9,101 bases of DNA. Source: Candidatus Hydrothermota bacterium. Its GTDB lineage: Bacteria; Hydrothermota; Hydrothermia; B15-G9. The notes below the pieces were generated by a model. It was not told the DNA's origin, did not search any database, and worked only from the letters and a program-made list of their open reading frames with translations. The stretch is taken from positions 1-9,101 of the forward strand of contig QNDP01000036.1 of the NCBI GenBank assembly GCA_003645975.1, written 5' to 3'. Positions 6,567 through 9,101 of the stretch are shown piece after piece. Both the position numbers and the translations under genes were made by a program. Position 1 is the first letter of the stretch, and each line of letters starts with the position of its first letter.

Positions 6567-8396
6567 TCATTCGCATCTGCCTCCGAGATGTTTCGCGAGG
6601 AACTCATCGGCCCGACGGAAGAAATCGAGTCGGTTCTCTTCCTTCATAAGTCCATGTCCTTCATCGGGATATTCGACATATTCGACTGGGATGCCGCGTT
6701 TTTTCAGAGCCTCAACGATCTGCAAGCTTTCGGTGCGCTTCACACGCGGATCGTTTTTGCCCTGTCCGATCAGAAGTGGCACACGGATTTTGTCAACACT
6801 GAAAAGCGGAGATCTCGATTTCAGGAATTCCTCGTCCTTCTCAGGATGGCCTATGTGTCGATAAATCATGTTCAAGTAAGGCTTCCAATAAGGCGGAATC
6901 GATTTGATGAAGGTGATGAGGTTCGACGGACCGACAATATCGACACCACAGCGATAGAGTTCAGGTGTGAACGCCACACCTGCGAGCGTGGCGTAGCCGC
7001 CGTAAGAGCCGCCCATGATGGCGATCCGCTTTGGATCTGCGATCCCTTGATTTATCAGCCACTTGACTCCGTCGGTGATGTCATCCTGCATCTTGCCGCC
7101 CCATTCCCGCATAGCGGCATTGATGAATTTTTTGCCATAACCCGTTGAACCTCTAAAATTCACCTGAAGCACTGCGTAACCTCGATTTGCAAGCCATTGG
7201 GCTATTGGATCGTATCCCCACACATCGCGCCACCATGGGCCGCCATGCACCAGAACCACAACAGGCAGGTTTTTGGGTTCAACGCCGACCGGAAGCGTCA
7301 AATAGCCGTGAATTGTAAGTCCATCGCGCGCAGTGTATTTGATCGGTTTCATCTCAGCCAGAGGATATTTCTCAAGTTCAGGCCGAGCTACAAACAACAA
7401 CTTAGCGTCTTTCGTCTCACGGTCGTAAAGGTAGTAGTGCATCGACTGTCTGTCGCCCTCAAACATAATCAGCCACAGTTTGTTGGCACCGTCTCGAGAC
7501 ACGTCTTTGAAAGACCCGCTTTCAAGTTCGCCTATCCTTCTGAAATCGTCCTCGAGGTCGGGATCGAGGACTATCCACTCAAGTTTATCTCTGACGATGC
7601 TGATGGCTTCAGGGCGCTTGGCTTTGGGGTGGAACAGGAAGTCGAAATGGAGGTCGTATTCATTGTCGGAAGCGAGAACCTTTTCTTGAAGCGACTCAAG
7701 ATCCAACTCGATGAGTGCGTTGGTGTTTCGGCCGACACTGCTGACCATGTAGAGTTTTCCGTTCCTTGCAGTGATCAACGAGGTCGCCAACTCATCGTCT
7801 TGGGAGACATCAAAGAGGTGCTCAAATTGTCCGTTCCGTTTGGCATAGACTGCGAATCCGCCCTCCTCAAGCGGTGTGGTGTAAGCCACAAGGTCGAGCT
7901 TTTCGTCCGCCACGAAAGACATTGCGTTGACAGTGTTTTCAAAGACCAATTCGAGTTTGCCCGTGCGTGTGTTAAGGCGGAAGATGTCCATGAGGCTGCG
8001 ATCGCGTTCGTTCATGTGGATCAACACCTCGTCGGGAAAATCGGGATGACTTCTGATCGGCAATGCTTGGACATCCTTTTCGGGCGTAAGGAGTTTTGGC
8101 TCGGATTCTCCTCGATAGTCTATGGCGAAGATTCTGAAGTTTTCATCGCCGTCGATGTCCTGAAAATAAAGGATCTGCTCACCGTTCCAAGCCCATTGAT
8201 ACCAGAAGACTTCGCGCCCTTTTTCCTTTGTAACAGGCCATTTTTCGCCGGTCTTTAGGTCTTGGACCCAGATGTTTTTGAATCCTTCGAGTGGTGCGAC
8301 AAACGATATGAATCTCCCATCGGGCGACACCTTCACATTAGCGACCTTTGCGTCGCCAAAGAAGACCTCAAGCGGTATAAGCGGCACATCTCTCAT
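6567..8396 (-). CDS. S9 family (prolyl oligopeptidase / acylaminoacyl-peptidase-like) serine peptidase
   Basis: This gene encodes 609 residues. The ATG at 8396 follows GGAGGT by 5 bases and overlaps the upstream TGA (ATGA). There is no signal peptide, so it is probably cytoplasmic. Residues about 10-340 form the beta-propeller with repeated WD40/TolB-like blades ([26 protein letters not shown]). Residues about 350-606 are the alpha/beta-hydrolase domain, with oxyanion-region HGGPWWRD (384-391), the nucleophile Ser464 in [10 protein letters not shown], Asp549 in GQGKNDPR and His581 in PDEGHGLM. The triad is complete and the length matches bacterial acylaminoacyl-peptidase and dipeptidyl-peptidase relatives. 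Such enzymes cut short peptides from the N-terminal side or release N-acylated residues; the exact specificity cannot be read from sequence. It is translationally coupled to the small Cys-rich gene before it. Confidence 0.94.
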   Translation of the reverse strand: MRDVPLIPLEVFFGDAKVANVKVSPDGRFISFVAPLEGFKNIWVQDLKTGEKWPVTKEKGREVFWYQWAWNGEQILYFQDIDGDENFRIFAIDYRGESEPKLLTPEKDVQALPIRSHPDFPDEVLIHMNERDRSLMDIFRLNTRTGKLELVFENTVNAMSFVADEKLDLVAYTTPLEEGGFAVYAKRNGQFEHLFDVSQDDELATSLITARNGKLYMVSSVGRNTNALIELDLESLQEKVLASDNEYDLHFDFLFHPKAKRPEAISIVRDKLEWIVLDPDLEDDFRRIGELESGSFKDVSRDGANKLWLIMFEGDRQSMHYYLYDRETKDAKLLFVARPELEKYPLAEMKPIKYTARDGLTIHGYLTLPVGVEPKNLPVVVLVHGGPWWRDVWGYDPIAQWLANRGYAVLQVNFRGSTGYGKKFINAAMREWGGKMQDDITDGVKWLINQGIADPKRIAIMGGSYGGYATLAGVAFTPELYRCGVDIVGPSNLITFIKSIPPYWKPYLNMIYRHIGHPEKDEEFLKSRSPLFSVDKIRVPLLIGQGKNDPRVKRTESLQIVEALKKRGIPVEYVEYPDEGHGLMKEENRLDFFRRADEFLAKHLGGRCE

Positions 8397-8608
8397 AACT
8401 TACCTCCATGGATTTCGACGAATTTTCTAATCGAACGGTCATAAGTCCGTTCGACTTCTGGCGGAAAGAAGCATGCTGGCAGTTCGCCGAGACTCAAATG
8501 GTAACGCAAGCATTCACAGCAATAACCCTTTTTTGAGCATGGTTCATAAGTACAAGGGCAATTTTTCAAGTTTTGCTCATAATTTTTGCATCCACCTTTG
8601 CAGTTCAT
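8393..8608 (-). CDS. Small Cys-rich protein, DUF6485-like
   Basis: This gene encodes 71 residues from the ATG at 8608, preceded by AAGGAGG with 6 bases between, a strong ribosome site that supports a real gene. Nine Cys lie in the first 46 residues: Cys3, 7, 17, 19, 24, 30, 31, 33 and 46, in [20 protein letters not shown] and [18 protein letters not shown] recognise the pattern CxCTYEPCxxxGxCCECLxYH ... LPACFFP ... ERTYDRS as that of the DUF6485 family, which has no known function. The Cys arrangement suggests bound metal (zinc or iron-sulfur); that is inference. Its stop overlaps the start of the S9 peptidase gene by four bases, so the two are very likely co-expressed. It is the first gene after the hairpin-rich region, and a TAAAAT box (8642-8647, read on the minus strand) could be its -10, though no clear -35 is seen. 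Confidence 0.85.
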   Translation of the reverse strand: MNCKGGCKNYEQNLKNCPCTYEPCSKKGYCCECLRYHLSLGELPACFFPPEVERTYDRSIRKFVEIHGGKL

Positions 8609-8728
8609 CCTCTGCCTCCTTTTTGATCAATTTTGAGAATTTTAAACTCAGCTTTCCCTTTTTGAAATTTACGGGATTATGACGAGAGGCGGGGGCGAAC
8701 GCCGTGCGGGATAGCCAATCCCCCATTT

Positions 8729-8851
8729 GGAGAGAGTGTTCCTTCCCCCTCTGGGGAAGGTTAGGATGGGAGCAAATCGCCTCCCCCTCTGGGGAGGGTT
8801 GGGTGGGGGCAACACCTTGACGGACAGTTCGTTAGAGAACTGAAACGATGG
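8729..8851. repeat. Intergenic repeat element, copy 1
   Basis: About 123 bases, starting GGAGAGAG and ending AAACGATGG. It contains two perfect stems, CCTTCCCC-CTCT-GGGGAAGG (8741-8760) and CCTCCCC-CTCT-GGGGAGG (8780-8797). These are followed by GGGTGGGGGCAACACCTTGACGGA-type sequence and a third stem, CAGTTC-GTTAGA-GAACTG (8825-8842). It resembles REP-like intergenic elements of many environmental bacteria. No transposase is nearby. Confidence 0.8.
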
Positions 8852-8950
8852 AATCGATTTAAGCGCACCGCTTGTTCACCACTCGAACACTCCGTCGTCA
8901 TCAATGTCAAAAGTTGTTCGTGGATGTGGATTTATGCCCTCACTTCCGAC

Positions 8951-8975
8951 TCCTCTCGCCCAGAGGGCGAGGGGA
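8951..8975. repeat. Additional hairpin between the two repeat copies
   Basis: TCCTCTCGCCC-AGA-GGGCGAGGGGA forms an 11-pair stem (one G-T pair) with a 3-base loop, directly abutting copy 2. It has no equivalent strong stem before copy 1. There is no T-run on either side, so it is not a standard intrinsic terminator. Confidence 0.6.
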
Positions 8976-9101
8976 GAGAGGGTTCCCTTCCCCTCTGGGG
9001 GAAGGTTAGGATGGGGGCAAAATTCTCCTTCCCCTCTGGGGGAGGACTAAGGTGGGGGCAGCACCTTGACGGACAGCTCGTTCGAGAGTCGAAAACGATG
9101 G
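8973..9101. repeat. Intergenic repeat element, copy 2 (to window edge)
   Basis: About 129 bases, in the same order and orientation as copy 1. It starts GGAGAGAG, then CCTTCCCC-TCTG-GGGGAAGG (8986-9005), GGTTAGGATGGGGGCA, CCTTCCCC-TCT-GGGGGAGG (9027-9045, one wobble), GGTGGGGGCAGCACCTTGAC and CAGCTC-GTTCGA-GAGTCG (9074-9091), ending AAAACGATGG exactly at the window edge. Differences from copy 1 fall mostly in loops and linkers. Confidence 0.8.

Larger units (their letters stand above)
8609..9101. other. Gene-free, hairpin-rich intergenic region
   Basis: No convincing coding sequence was found on either strand over 490 bases. From 8614 to 8690 is the AT-rich leader of the DUF6485-like gene. 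Beyond it are small stems GGCG-AA-CGCC (8694-8703) and GGGAT-AGCCA-ATCCC (8708-8722), then two copies of a longer repeat separated by about 120 bases. The second copy reaches the window edge, so the array may continue. Confidence 0.7.

Noticed and set aside
6356..6607. 83-codon minus-strand frame overlapping the end of the S9 gene
   Set aside because: No ribosome site at its start and no overall family match. Only the C-terminal GFGGT motif is notable, and it is listed separately as a weak finding.
7197..8258. 353-codon open frame on the plus strand, opposite the S9 peptidase
   Set aside because: It lies entirely antisense to a gene with a complete catalytic triad and strong ribosome site, has no family-like motifs, and is explained by codon bias of the real gene.
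8680..9101. CRISPR array
   Set aside because: The repeats are about 125 bases, only two copies, with internal hairpins and no regular short spacers; no cas genes are present.

Overview
The window looks like part of a bacterial chromosome from an uncultured lineage. The minus-strand genes have strong GGAGG-type Shine-Dalgarno sites, several overlap or abut their neighbours, and base composition is roughly balanced. A secreted protease ending in a FlgD/Por-type (type IX-like) C-terminal domain, a tricorn-like protease and a small DUF6485-type Cys-rich protein together suggest a member of, or relative of, the FCB candidate phyla (WOR-3/KSB1-like). That placement is inference from gene content, not a measured result.

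Layout. On the plus strand, positions 2-688 hold the 3' end of a tricorn/S41-type protease whose start lies outside the window. It converges, with only 45 bases between stops, on a minus-strand run that fills the rest of the gene-bearing part. In transcription order (right to left) that run is: a 71-aa Cys-rich DUF6485-like protein (8608-8393); an S9 prolyl-oligopeptidase-family peptidase (8396-6567) whose start overlaps the previous stop in ATGA; a 245-base gap with a possible promoter; the [2Fe-2S] subunit of a molybdenum hydroxylase (6321-5851); its FAD subunit (5857-5012, 7-base overlap); an RmuC-family protein (4987-3983); a roughly 200-base leader; and a large secreted subtilisin-like protease (3778-734).

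The right-hand 490 bases (8609-9101) contain no gene. They carry two copies of a roughly 125-base GC-rich element made of several hairpins, the second running to the window edge.

How the genes relate. Three serine peptidases of unrelated families (tricorn/S41, S8, S9) lie within 9 kb. This fits an organism that digests protein outside the cell (S8) and finishes peptides inside (tricorn, S9). The molybdenum-hydroxylase pair is incomplete: the large molybdopterin-binding subunit is not in the window, so the substrate cannot be assigned. I did not find an obviously new multi-gene system. The most distinctive points are the duplicated hairpin element with a paired base change, the coupling of a DUF6485 protein to an S9 peptidase, the missing hydroxylase large subunit, and a possible Shine-Dalgarno-masking stem before the secreted protease.
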